From Melieria omissa (Eukaryota; Arthropoda; Insecta; Diptera; Ulidiidae): a stretch of 64,000 bases of DNA. The stretch is taken from NCBI GenBank assembly GCA_963971225.1, contig OZ020269.1, forward strand, positions 89,982,783-90,046,782, written 5' to 3'. The first letter of the stretch is position 1. Each line of letters begins with the position of its first letter. Position numbers and translations under genes: made by a program. Below, in pieces: positions 20,821-33,255 of this stretch. A model generated the notes under the pieces. That model was given only the letters and a program-made list of their open reading frames with translations, ran no database searches and was not told the DNA's origin.

Positions 20821-21180
20821 GGACTAGGCAAGCGAAATGCACATAACCTCAACATTGGCTGTGTTCGTGTTGGCGGCGTCGCGGCAGCCATGGTTCATAG
20901 TTCAATCTGCAGCACAATGGCGCGGCGTGGCGGCTTTTGCCATATTTCCCACGGCCAGTGTTGCTGACGTGTTTTGTTTTGTTGTGATTATGTTTTGGTT
21001 TTTCTTGCTCTCAGCGTGTTGCGCAGCAATCTGCGCTTTGCGCTTTTGTCCGAAAGCTGAAAGGTACACAAATACACCGAAACAAACCAACCTACACTTC
21101 AGTCGCAGCGCCAATGTGCCCCGCACCCCCGAAAGATTTAAGTTTTGCGCTCTTTTACTGTAGTTTTTACAGGTTAACTG
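20821..21180. other. Small GC-richer island
   Basis: Balanced composition with GGCGGCGTCGCGGCAGCC near 20873. The plus frame 20837-21163 (108 codons) has hydrophobic segments but overlaps a minus frame and shows no domain. Confidence 0.35.
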
Positions 21181-22650
21181 CGCCGCTTTCGAATTGTTTT
21201 CGAGAATACAAATTTTTTCTTTGCACTTTAACTGAATATTGGTAAAATATTGTCCACTGTTTTGCGCTTCATTTTCAGATTTATTGTCCGCATTGTTAGT
21301 TGATGTAAGTAATGATTTTTTTTTTTGTTTTTTTGGAAAGGGTGTCAGCAGCAGTTAAGCATTTTTCTAAACAAAAATGTTGTCATAGCAATGCCAAAAA
21401 ATGTGAAATAATGGCTGAAAAATTCAAATATAAAATGGTGAAAAAACAAATTCTTTATGGAAGAATTTTAAATTGGCAACAACAACAAAAGAGTTGCCAA
21501 AATATGCTGAAAATCAGTCAGAAATTTCCATTTCCCTGCAATTTTTGCGCTTTTGTGCAATTATTCCGTTTTGCTTCGCGCCATCGACACAATTTTTCAT
21601 CCACTCAACGCTGCACAGTGGGATGAGTGTGGATAAAAGTATGAAAAATTGATTTCGAAATGTATTGGGTTTTGTTTTATGATAGTTAATACTTCAGAAA
21701 AAAAAGTTTTAAAAGAATTATAGTTGAAATTTTAAAATGGAAAAAGCGTAGTAATTTAGTTTTAGACTTCTAACTCTGAAGTAGTCTAAAAGGTGTAATT
21801 AAAGTGCGATTTTTTTAGTTTTAATATCAAATTAAAGTGTGTTATTATTTCTGTCTGGCAATGCCATAAATTGCTTACATCATCTACATTTTGAAGTAAC
21901 CGTTATTTGTTGAACAAAAGCTTATAAAGAGTACAAAGTAAGAGTAAAAAAAAGTTTCAAAGTAAACAACTAAAAAATTCCGCAAAATACTGCATAGATT
22001 TTTTTAATATTTTTGGATATTTAAAAAAAATAATAAATATTTATAATAGTATTGAAAATACATAAATTATAATAAATAAATAAATAAATAATAAAAAATA
22101 ATATTTTTTTTGATTTTAAAATAATATTTAATTTATTTTGATATTTTAAAAAGTTTACTTCCCCACTTTTTTGTTTTGTTTACTTCTGTTGTAGCATCTA
22201 CGATAAAAATTCATTCATTCATTAACGTTGTGTGGTGTAAAAAATTAAAAAAAAATGATAATATTAAAAAATAGATAATTTTGTTAATTTTAATAAAAAT
22301 AAATATATTTCATATAACTTTTAGAACTACTTTTATTTATTTAATTTAAGCAAAAAACTTTGAATAATTAGAACATTTGTGTAATATGAGATTTATTTCT
22401 ATGTTGCCCACTGTTTATAGGCATACTATACGCAATGGGCGTGGCATATCCAGCTAATTCTTGAATTGTGTCTTTTCTTTGCTCAGCTGATGAAATTTTA
22501 TTCAATATTTCGAAAATATATTTTTATTTGGCACAGATGTTGAAATTTCAATACTACTTTATATGGGGAGTGGGCGTGTCCCTCAACCGATTTCGTTAAT
22601 TTTTTCCTCAGACATATATTTTCATAAAAAAATCACGTGTGTCAAATTTC
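21181..22650. other. AT-rich sequence; a possible divergent GGGCGTGG repeat near its end
   Basis: Strongly AT-rich with TAAATAAATAAATAA near 22072-22089. GGGCGTGGCATATCC (near 22437) and GTGGGCGTGTCCCTC (near 22569), about 130 bases apart, resemble the unit of the array at 58255-58880. No gene. Confidence 0.4.
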
Positions 22651-22659
22651 CTTAACCTA

Positions 22660-23830
22660 AGACTACTTCTTCTTCTTTTGGCCACAGCCATGTGGTACTG
22701 ACTCGTTCCACTGTGCATTGTTGTTGTTATTTGTTGTTTTTTTTTTTCTTTGAGCATGCTTTCGTTTTTCGTTGGCGTTGTGTCTGGTTGTATGTGTGTG
22801 CGTGGTTTTGGCATTTTTGACTTGGCGTGGATTTGGCCCTCCACCCGCCACCCCCAGCTCCGCGCTTCTACAACGCTAAATTTCCCGCTTGCAGCTTTGT
22901 GTTTTGTTTGAAAATATTTGGTGTTTTCTTTCGTGCGTTTTTAGCCTCACTGCTTGTGCTTTTACTGTTTGTAGTTGTTGTTGTTGCACCGTTTATTCGC
23001 TTGATTTTCCAACGAAAATTTCCACGCGAAAATGTCAGCTGACATTTGCAGATAAGAAATTTTCACCGTGTTTTTCGGTTTTGTTGTGATATCCATTCAC
23101 ATTCATGTAGCCGCATCAAATTCGATGTGTGTGTGTTTATGTATTGTTGTTGTTGGCGCTGTTTATCGCTTACGAATCTGTGTCTGTGCGTTTTGTTCTG
23201 TAACTGTGTTTGTATGTGTGTTTTTGTGTGTCTGTGTGAGAGGGGGCAATTCTGCCCGAAACCAATTCATTTCATTTCATTTTCTGCACTGCTCGCTGTT
23301 TGCTCTTCACTCCACTTTTCAACGCTCCACTCTTCATTCGTCCGCCAAGCACACACACGCCGCGTCAGCCAAAATTAAAATGTTTGGCAAAATTTCGCCG
23401 CGTGTTTTGCGGTGATGTTTTCCTACAGTTACTACTGCCTTTTTGTTGTTGTTGTTGTTGTTGTTTGTTTTTGTTATTGCTGTTGTTATCAGTGATTTTG
23501 GCAGCAGTTGCAGCAGCGCAATGGAAAAACTGATTTCCTGGCTTATCAAATGCAGCGCCGCCTGACAACTCTCCCCAGGCAACGTACGCGGCGTTTGTCA
23601 TAATTCAAATTGAATTTGCGAGAAATCGCGAAGGCAAATGGCTGCCGTTGATTTGGACGCTTTGTGTGCTGTCAGCGTGGTTTTTTTGTTCGCCTCCCCG
23701 AATCGAATGTGCCCTCTGCAGGCATCACCATTTGACTGCGAGCTGTTGGTGTTGGGCTGCCACAGCCGAGAGGAAGGAATACTTCGAGCGTTGGATGGTT
23801 CATAGTTCAGATCGATCATTGGTAGTTTTT
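22660..23830. other. GC-richer island with opa-type and TG runs
   Basis: Contains TTGTTGTTGTTGTTGTTG near 23443-23464, TGTGTGTG patches near 22794 and 23125-23240, and CAGCAGTTGCAGCAGCGCA near 23502. Several overlapping frames in all registers (22608-23839) lack domain features. Possible regulatory or untranslated exon sequence. Confidence 0.4.
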
Positions 23831-23859
23831 ATATCCTAAACTAATTAAGTTAGAAGGAC

Positions 23860-24256
23860 GAAATTCAAGGATGTGGTAGTGTACAAATCAGTTCTTAAGA
23901 TATATTACTTTCAAAAAATACTATTGGAAATTTCCAAGGATATTCAAGGATCAAGTTTTTAAACGGACATTTTCAATACCTCTTCGTCCTTTTGCACCTT
24001 TTGCACATTTTCTAAGATTCTATGTATTATTTTCTTATATTTGATACCCGTATTGTTATTCTACAATGCGCTCAATTTTTAAAATAATTTTTGGAAATAA
24101 TCATGTCCTTGAAATTTCAAAGTCCTTTAACAAAAAATCCCAACGTGAGAGAGAAAAACTAAAAACTCAGTTTTACTACATTTGGCCCTTGGTTTTTCGA
24201 GTTGAGTAGAGTAGAATTGAGTTGAAATTTTTTGATTTTTGTCGCACGGTTACACC
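23860..24256 (-). mobile_element. ACACCGTGCGACAAA-family repeat, copy C (divergent)
   Basis: Ends at TTTTTGTCGCACGGTTACACC. It retains the family order: a TTTCAAAGTCCTTTAA-type block, then ACTCAG, TTTGGCC and the TIR. The left part with TTTCCAAGGATATTCAAGGAT corresponds to the AATTCTCAAGGATATAAAGGAT block of copy A. Confidence 0.5.
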
Positions 24257-24399
24257 GAGGTTCGAAAATATAGATTTAAAAATTAATAGTTTTTTTAATT
24301 TTGTCGATACAATCAAGCACTCATACAGGGAAATGTCCATTCTACTGAATCTTGAGCTTAAGTTTTAATGCATTTTCAATCTAACAGACCTTCAAGCAG

Positions 24400-24560
24400 C
24401 CAGTGCCAAGGTGCTTGCTTTTCAAATGTCTCAAACCTGACTCGAACTCACGAAGGCACAAAGACAAAGAAAGTGCTTCGTCGTTTCACCAACCTCCACA
24501 CAGGTTGGACACAACGCGCTGTCTGATTGTCTGTTGTTTCCTTGTGTTTTGCTCATAAGC
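24400..24560 (-). pseudogene. RNase-H-type LINE, C-terminal tail fragment
   Basis: The minus-strand reading gives SDSALCPTCVEVGETTKHFL followed by CLCAF. This is the C-x2-C...E-T-x-x-H-F-L-C-x-C zinc-knuckle-like motif that follows RNase H in many insect LINEs. Only ~40-50 residues are recognisable. It faces the plus-strand fragment at 25040. Confidence 0.7.
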
Positions 24561-25039
24561 CAATTAACTGTCGTCTCTGCAATTAGTTTAAGTTATGTTG
24601 GCGTAGTAACCTTCTCCCGAAAAGGCTCACTGAATCACAAAGAGATGGTCCGTTCTGATACTAAAGTTAGAATGATGGAACTTTTCATTTACGGCGATAT
24701 GAACCACATTGATTCCAATATGAATCCGATAGAGAGAGGAAGATAGAAGATCCGATAGAGGAAGGAATTTTTGTCTTTTTCTGGCCACATAAAGTGCAGG
24801 ACTCTTTCCTCTTCCTCTTTGGAACGATAACTACAAAGAAAAGTCATTGTGTGGTAACCCCAGTCTTTCAGCGTGTCGCCTCCTCAGACAGTGCTTCTTA
24901 GCTCAGCAACGCTACGAAGATATTTGATCAATGCAGAACATCATACTAGAACCGTCATACTAAAAAAAAGCGGTATACTTTGTTGCTGACTGAGGCTGAC
25001 TCGTGGTCAGATCCAGGAAATGAGCCCGGCAGACACTGC

Positions 25040-25740
25040 TTCCGTATATTCACGAATGGCTCCAGAACAGAACAGGGTTCGAGCTTCGGCGTCTTCGTCG
25101 TATCAATTGGAACTTGACGATTCTTTGCCCTAGATTCGCACGCATCTATTTTTCAGACAGAGGTGCATGCCATACTTGAGGTAATGAACCTTTCTGTAGA
25201 GAGCAGATGGAGAGGCAGATCTATACGTTTCTCTAGCGACAGCCAGGCTACGCTCATGGCCTTGGACCACCTCGACGATAGTCAAGTCCTCTAAATCCAG
25301 GCTTAACTATGTCGGGAGACATAACAGCCTGACGCTTACTTGGGTCCGGGAACACCCAGGAATTGCGGGTAACGAGCCCGCTGACTCCTTAGGTAGAATG
25401 GGCTCTGAGGCTGCGTTTATCGGCCCTGAGCATGTTCTGCCTCTCCAATACGCGGCCATCAAAGGCATTGCTAACAAATGGGTTTCTGGGACCCAGGAGC
25501 GAACATGGCAGGCTGAGAGCGGCTGCAGGTGGACGAAACTTATGCTTCCTGTCATCTCTGGCAAATGCTCATAGTTTCTTCTGTCACTATGTAGGTCTGT
25601 AGGTAGTTGGTCGGGTAGATGAAGGGCCATTTTCTGCGATTTCCTGCCTGTGGGAGGACGATGAGACGGTGGACCACTTTCTGTGTGTTTGCCCGATTCA
25701 GGTTTGAGACAATTGGCACTGATGTGTGTGAAGAAGTGAC
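25040..25740 (+). pseudogene. LINE RNase H domain and C-terminal tail, decayed
   Basis: Pieces in several frames give IFTNGS (25047), then TEVHAILEVMNLS with the catalytic Glu (~25159), SSDSQATLMAL with an Asp (~25236), TLTWVREHPGIAGNEPADSL with the final His/Asp region (~25335-25385), and a tail CLWEDDETVDHFLCVCP (~25650-25700). The motif order is that of ribonuclease H in LINE ORF2, which removes the RNA template. The first catalytic Asp is Asn (TNGS for TDGS), and several frameshifts and stops break it. Clade is not assigned. Confidence 0.85.
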
Positions 25741-25984
25741 CACTTTAGCTCCTTGGCACCCCAGGATCTATCCAGATTTCTCCGGAGATCGGGTATATTC
25801 AAAACACATTAACAGGGAACATCAAGTTAAAGTAAAATGGACGTGTGTAATGTTTGAGTGATACGTTTCCTAGACTGTTCCGAGAAGGGACGAAAAAATA
25901 CAGAACATATCTCGGTAGCTGAGCGGTTCGATAGCAGCAAACTTCCAACTGCGGCAAACTGTCCTGACTTAGGGGTGGCTGCCC

Positions 25985-26247
25985 TTGTATGCGACACATT
26001 TGGACCCGTTGTGATACCTCAAATTTTTCAACATGTGTTAGAAAAGACATTTCAGATTGAGGAAGGTAGAAAGAGATCCTACCGGCTTACCCCGAACTTT
26101 TGTTTTTTTTTGGCAAATTTCTTTTCACACTTGGAAGTTTTTGCCATTGCCGAGTAGACGAGTGATTTACTAGCCCGTGCTAGGAATCGAACCTAGGGCC
26201 TCTGGTATGAGAAGCGAGTGCGCTACTCGCTGAACTATCGAAACCGG
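25985..26247 (-). mobile_element. tRNA-derived SINE, copy 1
   Basis: On the minus strand the head (26247-26163) reads TAGTTCAGCGAGTAGCGCAC (A-box region), then CTAGGTTCGATTCCTAG, a perfect T-arm stem containing the B box GGTTCGATTCC, then CACGGGCTAGTAAATCACT. The body (25985-26160) is shared with the copies at 37893-38225 and 63797-64000. A tRNA-like head with a pol III promoter followed by an unrelated body defines a SINE; it moves using LINE proteins. The anticodon arm is too degraded to name the tRNA. Confidence 0.8.
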
Positions 26248-26690
26248 ACGACTCTCCTGACTTGATCCAATCAAATGTTCATCTTTTCATAAGTCAGTAG
26301 AACCATCTGAATGCAATATTGTTTAATTGTTTAGCAGAAGTCCAAAGCCTTTTTGAGCAATGGATTTTAAAAATACTGTGAATAAGGTGAGCTTTGCTAT
26401 GTAAAATGAGAATCAGCTGCATTTACTGAATGAAGTGGAAAGACTGGGAAAGAATATGATAGGGAAATGTTGATAAAATGGAGTAATAGAACGAATGACA
26501 AATTGGAAACTTTGAATCGAACGACCTCTGAAATGGGAGCCCAGTGTACTTCACGCTGGTTCGGAACTTTGCTTTAGCCCTAATTTACATTTTAAACTTA
26601 ATTAACCCGGTAGCACCTAGCGTAACCATATGATCTAAAAATTAAATTTTTCAGTTATGCTTCTATATTAAATCGCTCAACAAATTTTTT
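26248..26690. other. No gene or element recognised
   Basis: Moderately AT-rich sequence without long frames or repeats. Confidence 0.4.
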
Positions 26691-26950
26691 CGAAAAATTC
26701 GAAATAAAAAGAATTCTTGCACATTCGGATTAATTAAAATCTGTGACTCAGTAATTAGGAAAGTTTTACAGCACTTTGGCATTGAAATGATTTCTTCATT
26801 ATTCTAAAGAAATTTGTTCGGAAAATTCGAATTTCGTTGTTCGGAAGTATTCTGGCACTTTCGGGTTAATTAAAAGCTGCGACTCATTAATTAGGAAAAT
26901 TTTACAGCACTTTGGCATTGAAATTATTTCTTCGTTATTCTGTCAGCTGA
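26690..26950 (+). repeat. Two-unit duplication, ~136-bp period
   Basis: AATTCGAA, TGCGACTCA, TAATTAGGAAA, TTTTACAGCACTTTGGCATTG and ATTTCTTC recur in order in both halves, offset by about 136 bases (the ATTAGGAAA block falls at ~26753 and ~26889). Confidence 0.8.
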
Positions 26951-27650
26951 ATTTGATTTATTTAATGTCATTTTATATTTCCATTAACATTTCATTAACT
27001 ATTATCAAATTGTTCTCGTTTAACCACGTGCAACCCTTTTTTCCTTCTGGCAGTACTCCATCATGTCATTTGCAGTCAATTGTTAAACAACCAGTTTGAT
27101 GGATTATCGAGTATGGCGATAACAAATATAACAACAAAAACAACAATTGCAACTACTAAATATTATAAAGTGCAATAAAAGCAAATTGCAGCGGCAACAA
27201 CAACAACAACAACAAATTTGCACTGAAACTTTTGTTCTGCTGTCATACGCACATATTTACAAATTTGTGTGCATGTGTGTGTGTGTGTGGTACGCGAGCA
27301 CTTAACAACTGACATGCAAGCGCTGACATTCAGGAAAACTCATTATCGTTGCAATTACATGAAAAAAAACTTTGTGCGTGTCGGTGGGCGAATGTTGTTC
27401 CTCACAACATCTGTGAAAAGTTCTTTAACAAACAAATACTGAACGACACAATAACATATATGAAATAATTAATGCAAATTAAGACATTAATTTCAATTTT
27501 TCTAAAACATACACACACATTTCTCACTCTTCTCAATGTAAAAGTAATCGGTTTTCTGACCAAATGTGCCAAAAGAAAAAATACTTTAAATATTTTCGTT
27601 GTAAATTAACTCGAAATTAATTTGCCATAATTCAAATTACTTGTTTGAAC
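26951..27650. other. AT-rich sequence with CAA and TG runs
   Basis: CAACAACAACAACAACAA near 27195-27214 and TGTGTGTGTGTG near 27272-27288. No gene signals. Confidence 0.4.
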
Positions 27651-28630
27651 GCTTAAAATGCAATTAACCTCACTTTTGCCAACACGAGTAACCACTCGTC
27701 GCACAACGCTAACGATTACTTTTCCACACGTGCACGTTGGCAAACGGCTGTTGCCGCAAAACTTTTGCAGCACTAATTACTATTTTGTGGCAGCGGCAGA
27801 CGTAAGACGCTGCCGCGGAAGCGCAAGAAATGCCAAACCGACCGGCGTCTCGGCAGCACTTTGCCATGGCGTCAGCTGTGCCATGCGGCATGCCGCAGTA
27901 ATGGAGCAGTGCGTCGAGTGTGGCGCGTCAGTGCGCGGAGCATTCGGTGAGCGATGAGTCGCTCGCATGTCAACGTCATTCTGCTCATCATTTTCTTGCG
28001 CCACATTTGCTGCTGTTGTTGTTGTAGTCCTCATGCTCGGCGCAAGACGGCAATTTCGTGTTGTAGTTGTTGTTGGTTTTTGTCTGCGTTTCGACATTGC
28101 CATGTGCAATTTTCTGGCTCACCTGTGCCCGCACGAATGTCACATCATTAGTCTACGTCGTTAATCGCGTTGCTGCGCGTAGCCATTTCTCCCCCCTACC
28201 ACCCCCTCGCAACTTTTCCGCACGCTACTTGTCTGCTTTGTTGTTGGTTTGTGGGTGGTGCTGGTTGGTGGGTGGGTTTTCCAGGCTGCAGCAGCAGCTG
28301 TGGCATTTGACGTTCAAATGACAGTGGAATTGATGGTGGTTGCGGTGTTGTTGTGCTGCTAATGTGCCGCTCCCGCCCCGCACCGACGCCGGGCAATTGC
28401 TTAAGCGCACACTAATCACTTGATGGATTGATTGATGAATTGATTGCACTTCATTTCGCCCCGTTCCGATTCCACTTCTCCGACTGTCCGGGCGATTTTG
28501 TTCTTTTCTTGCTCGCACTTCGTAAACAATGCGCAACCGAAGTGCCAGCGAAAATTGGCGCACCCACACATGTGCGCACATGTGCACCGTGGACAAAGTT
28601 GAGCAAATTCGAAAACAGCATTTGTTGTTG
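27651..28630. other. GC-richer island with opa-type runs
   Basis: Balanced composition, TTGTTGTTGTAG near 28013-28026 and CAGCAGCAGCTG near 28288. Frames overlap on both strands (27658-27957 plus, 27780-28109 minus, 28225-28644 minus). No domain is seen. ATG at 27658 follows an AACGCTTAAA context, but the frame ends at 27957 without a convincing donor. Confidence 0.4.
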
Positions 28631-28639
28631 TAATATCTT

Positions 28640-29866
28640 TCCATTTTATAAAAAAAGGACTTTATATTTTATGGTTTTATGTATTTGACTAATTTTTCGC
28701 ATTTTGTATATTCTATTTATTGTCCTAAATACCTTATGAACAATTTGAATTTAGAATGTAAACTTTTTTACTTATCTTTTTATTTTACTTTATTTTATTT
28801 TATTATTTTATTTATTATTATTTTTTTACAATATTTATTTTTTACTTTTTCATTTTCATTTTTTTATTGTTTTATAATTTTTCATATATATTTCTTATAT
28901 TCTTCATATTTATATACATATATTATTTATATATATATTTTTTTATATATTTTTTTCAATTAATTTTTAATATTATATTATTTAGTTTATTTTGTATTTT
29001 GTTTTTCTTTTCTGTTTTCATATTTTCTATATTTATTTTCATAAATATTTTCTTTATTTGTGTTGGATCTGTCAATTTGTTTTATTGAATATTTTGTTGT
29101 ATTAAATTTAGAATTTATTTTTTTGTATTTCTAACTAATTTTTCTCATTTCTTTGATTCCATTTGTTATCTTTGGTTGGTTTGTTATCTTATTTGATTTA
29201 AATTCCTTATGAGTAAATTTTTTTGTTAAATTTTTTTTTTAATTTTTATGAATATATTTAATTTTATATTTTTTATTACATTTAAATACTTAATGAATAA
29301 TTTGTTTTCGCTTTTTTTTTAATTTTTTTTACTTAATGTTTTGTAGTTTCTTTATTTGAAAGATATTTATTTTGTATTACTTTTTTATTTTTTTATATAT
29401 TTGGCTATTTTGTTTTTTAATATACATATTTTCTTAATTTCAGAAATTTTTGACAATTTGAAAAAATTTTTTTTTTGTATTTTTTCTTTTATTTTTTATA
29501 TTTTCTTCATTTATTTTCACAAATATTTTATTTGTTTTTCTTTGTTTAGTCAAAGGATTTGATTGCATTGTTTTAGGTTTTTAGTTCCTTTATTTAAAAA
29601 ATATTAATTTTTTTTCTTTTTTATATATTTAGCTATTTTTTGATTTTCAAAATATAGTTATATACTTTTTTAGTTTCAAAAATTTATTTACAATTTTGTA
29701 AAATTATTTTTATTTTAGTTTTCTATATTTTCTTCATTTATTTGTATACATATTTTATTCGTTTTTTTTCATTTGTAAAATTATTTTATTGTATTTCTTT
29801 TTGATATTGAATTAAGATGTAATTTTTTTATATATTAATAGTTTATTTATATACACCTAAGTCTGT
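28640..29866 (+). repeat. T-rich AT desert, ~1.2 kb
   Basis: Long stretch of TTTTATTTT, TATATA and poly-T runs with strong T-over-A strand bias and almost no G/C. Phe/Tyr/Ile-rich plus frames (28679-29562) are by-products. A second such block lies at 31490-31900. Confidence 0.8.
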
Positions 29867-29867
29867 T

Positions 29868-29935
29868 TTTACACGGTAGATTGGTTCCAGAAGAAGCCGT
29901 GTAAAAAAAAACCGTGTAAAAAAAGACATTGATCG
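29868..29935. repeat. ACACGG/CCGTGT inverted repeat block
   Basis: CCTAAGTCTGTTTTTACACGG is followed within 50 bases by GCCGTGTAAAAAAAAACCGTGTAAAAAAAGAC, its inverse. It resembles one end of a short inverted-repeat transposon; the partner end is not seen in this window. Confidence 0.4.
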
Positions 29936-30046
29936 TATACAAAAATGGGTGATTTGTTCCTAATCTCTAAAACCTATTAAAATTAGTGAAAAACAAGAAT
30001 TTTTAAGAACAAGAATTCATGTTTATTTTATTAAATCAAATATATA

Positions 30047-31405
30047 CAGGCATGTGCTACAAATCGTTTTCGTTTCAAATTCGGAGCGAAAACGTGATGA
30101 AGTGTGCTCAGTTTCGTTTTGATTTCGTCAATTTTCGAAAACGAAATCGTTTGAAATGATATGTGCCAGAAAACCGAAATTCCGTTTTTCCGTGCGATTA
30201 GAAAACGGCTGGTATTCTATTTGCGTTTCAACTTATAAAGAAATTATGAACGTGAAAAAGTTGAGGGAGTACTGGCTCGCTGATCAACATGAAATTATGC
30301 AAGCCGATAGTGGGCATAGTTCACAACCTGTTAACCAATAGGGTTACAACTCCATCACTGTTGCACTGTACTCTTGCAAAAGAGGAGCTGTAAGAAATGG
30401 AGTATCCAACCACGTATGATGTACTGGATTTACATCTCCGTGATTAGGCCAATTCTTTTCTATGGAGCAGTAGTATGGTGGACTGCCCTGGTGGTTAACC
30501 AGTAACTTCTGGACTCAGTCCAAAGATCGGCGGCGTTCATAATAACTTGAGCATTCGATCAACACCATCCAAAGGGCTCTACGCCCTGCTCCACTTTCTT
30601 CCTGTTGACCTCTTCGGTAAACAAGCTGCAACCCTCTCTGCAGTGAGACTATATACCATCAAAAGATGGACATGTACTGATTTCGGTTACTACCGAATCC
30701 TAGGCTGTTCACCTGACTTACCTGACAACATATACTACTCGCTACCATCGACTCTAAATTCTCAACCCTCATACCTCATAGACCGGAGTGGGAACAAGAC
30801 ACGGTTTCTATTCAGACGGTCTCAACCACATCGAAAGTAGTTGCGCTTTGCCTATCCCTACTAAATGACTTAGGGCATGTGTACAACATTACCCTTACCT
30901 GGGTACCGGGCCACAAAGACATCAGTGGTAACTGCGGTTATCAGCTCTCCAGACGTGGCACCACCCTCCCGTATTTCAACACCCCAAAAAATGGCTTGAA
31001 TAGTCTTCTTGACTTGCAGTAAGACAGACCCTAAACTTGTGGTATCACAATTCCAATCTACATTGTTAGCAAAAATGAGAAAATTAGAGAGAGAGTGAGA
31101 TTCCGACATGTCCAGTGGGTTGGAATGGTCTCTCAGAATGCGGCGTTTTACTGTTTCCACTTTTCTTTCTTCTTTCTTTTTCTTCTAAATACGTCAAACT
31201 CGCAAAGAAAATGCTCATCATGCAAGATATTCAATTTTCTGTTAACGTTTCAAAAAACATTGTATAGACGTCAACAAAAAAATCAGCTTGAATTTTATTT
31301 CGAATTGAAGTCAAATCGTCCGTTTTGTAGCACACCCCCCAAAAATTCGTACGATTTCAAATTCCGATTCCGATTTGAAATCGTGCGATTTGCAGCACAT
31401 GCCTG
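30047..31405. mobile_element. 1.36-kb inverted-repeat element containing a LINE insertion
   Basis: The left end CAGGCATGTGCTACAAATCG (30047-30066) is the inverse of the right end CGATTTGCAGCACATGCCTG (31386-31405), one mismatch apart. Subterminal sequence also pairs loosely (AAATCG, TTTCAAATTC). The CAG...CTG ends fit hAT-type elements, but no 8-bp target duplication is visible. Frame 30156-30341 has no recognised domain. A LINE fragment at 30424-30990 occupies the middle, so the original element was probably only ~0.8 kb. Confidence 0.75.
30424..30990 (+). pseudogene. LINE connection/RNase H fragment nested in the 30047-31405 element
   Basis: Reads WIYISVIRPILFYGAVVWW, then LLDSVQRSAAFIIT, GLYALLHFLPVDLFGKQAAT and LSAVRLYTIKRW. 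This is the conserved connection between polymerase and RNase H in a common insect LINE. After frame changes, YNITLTWVPGHKDISGN (~30886-30940) matches the C-terminal RNase H His region. Several frameshifts and stops show it is dead. Frame 30547-30840 is the longest intact piece. Confidence 0.8.
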
Positions 31406-31409
31406 ATAA

Positions 31410-31960
31410 TGCTTATTTTCACAAGCATAGTAATTAATGATAAAAAAGATATGCACTCTAATCTTAAAAGTAATTTTAAGTAAAGTAAAATCGTCATTTT
31501 TTATTTATATATTTATTTATATTTATATATATTTTTATATTTTCGTATTCCATTCCATTCCATCTATGTTTTGTGTTTATGTAACTCATTAAAAATTTGT
31601 TTTATTTTAGTTTTATTTATTTGTTTTTAATTTCTTAATTATTTTTATGTTTGTAAAAAAACTTTTTTCTAAATTTATAACATTTTTTTTATATTTTTAC
31701 ATATTTTTTATCTTTTTGATAAGCATTTTTGCAATTTTTGTTCAATTGGTCAATTGATTTTTTTTATATTTTCTTTTTGTTTTAAATTTATATGTTGATT
31801 TTTTTTTAGTGGAAGGTTTTTGTTTTATTTGTTGATTTTTTCTTTTTTATTTTTTAATTGTAATTCTTTCTTTTTAATCCACATAATAATAGATCAAGTT
31901 ACGTTTATTTGTCTTCAATAATTTTTCAACAATTTTTCCGACACTCAAAAGTCTCCAGTG
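31410..31960 (+). repeat. Second T-rich AT desert
   Basis: TTTATTTATATTTATA and poly-T runs from about 31490 to 31900, with composition and strand bias like 28640-29866. No gene. Confidence 0.7.
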
Positions 31961-32680
31961 TCCCACTGTGCTCAACCGTGTGCCATATACTTGTGCCATT
32001 ATGCGTTTGTGTTTGTGGCATTAATGGCACAAATAAGCAGCCGGTGCACTGCTAATTTAGAATTTTCCACAGCAACAACAACAACAACAACTAGTATAGC
32101 AACAAAAACAGACACAATCGAACAGGTGCATTTGTCATTTTGAGTGAAATGTTTTTATTTTTTAATGCGTCAAGTTCCACTGCAGCAACAACAACAACGA
32201 CTACTACAACATCAGCAAAAGAAAATGAATCAGAAAAGCACTTTTCAACTGTGATTAGCTGTCAGTGATTTTGTGCAAATGTGCGCCAATTATGGCGGCG
32301 CACATTTTGTGAGGTTATAAATGTGTGCGCACACATTGCGCACAGCTGTCAAATACAAAATTTTAATTGTAGCACTTTTTCGCAATTTTACTGTATATCT
32401 ACGCAAATTTGTGTGCAATTATATTGAATTTTTGATTGAATGCACTCGATGGGCTTCAATCAAAATAATGAATGACAGAATAATGCATTTGAAATTACTT
32501 CTATAGAGTTTAACATTTCATGGACTTTACTGTTATTTCTCCAAGACTTTTGTAGAACTTTTTAGAACAAATTTACAACAACACATAACACAATTGTACA
32601 ACGTTTACAGTTCGGAGAAGTGACAATTTTTCACTATATTAAGTCAGTTGTTTTCTAAAAGCTCATGAAATATAATTTTG
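31961..32680. other. Mixed sequence with CAA runs, no gene recognised
   Basis: CAACAACAACAACAA near 32071-32088 and 32185-32200, ACTACTACAACA near 32199, and a GTGCGCACACATTGCGCAC palindromic patch near 32325. Nothing else supportable. Confidence 0.4.
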
Positions 32681-32683
32681 GAA

Positions 32684-33255
<572 letters not shown>

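Noticed and set aside
26163..26247. A functional tRNA gene on the minus strand
   Set aside because: The T-arm is perfect, but the anticodon and acceptor arms do not pair, and the sequence continues into a body shared with other SINE copies.
28679..29562. Phe/Tyr/Ile-rich plus frames that look like membrane proteins
   Set aside because: They lie in a T-rich AT desert where TTT, TAT and ATT codons are unavoidable.
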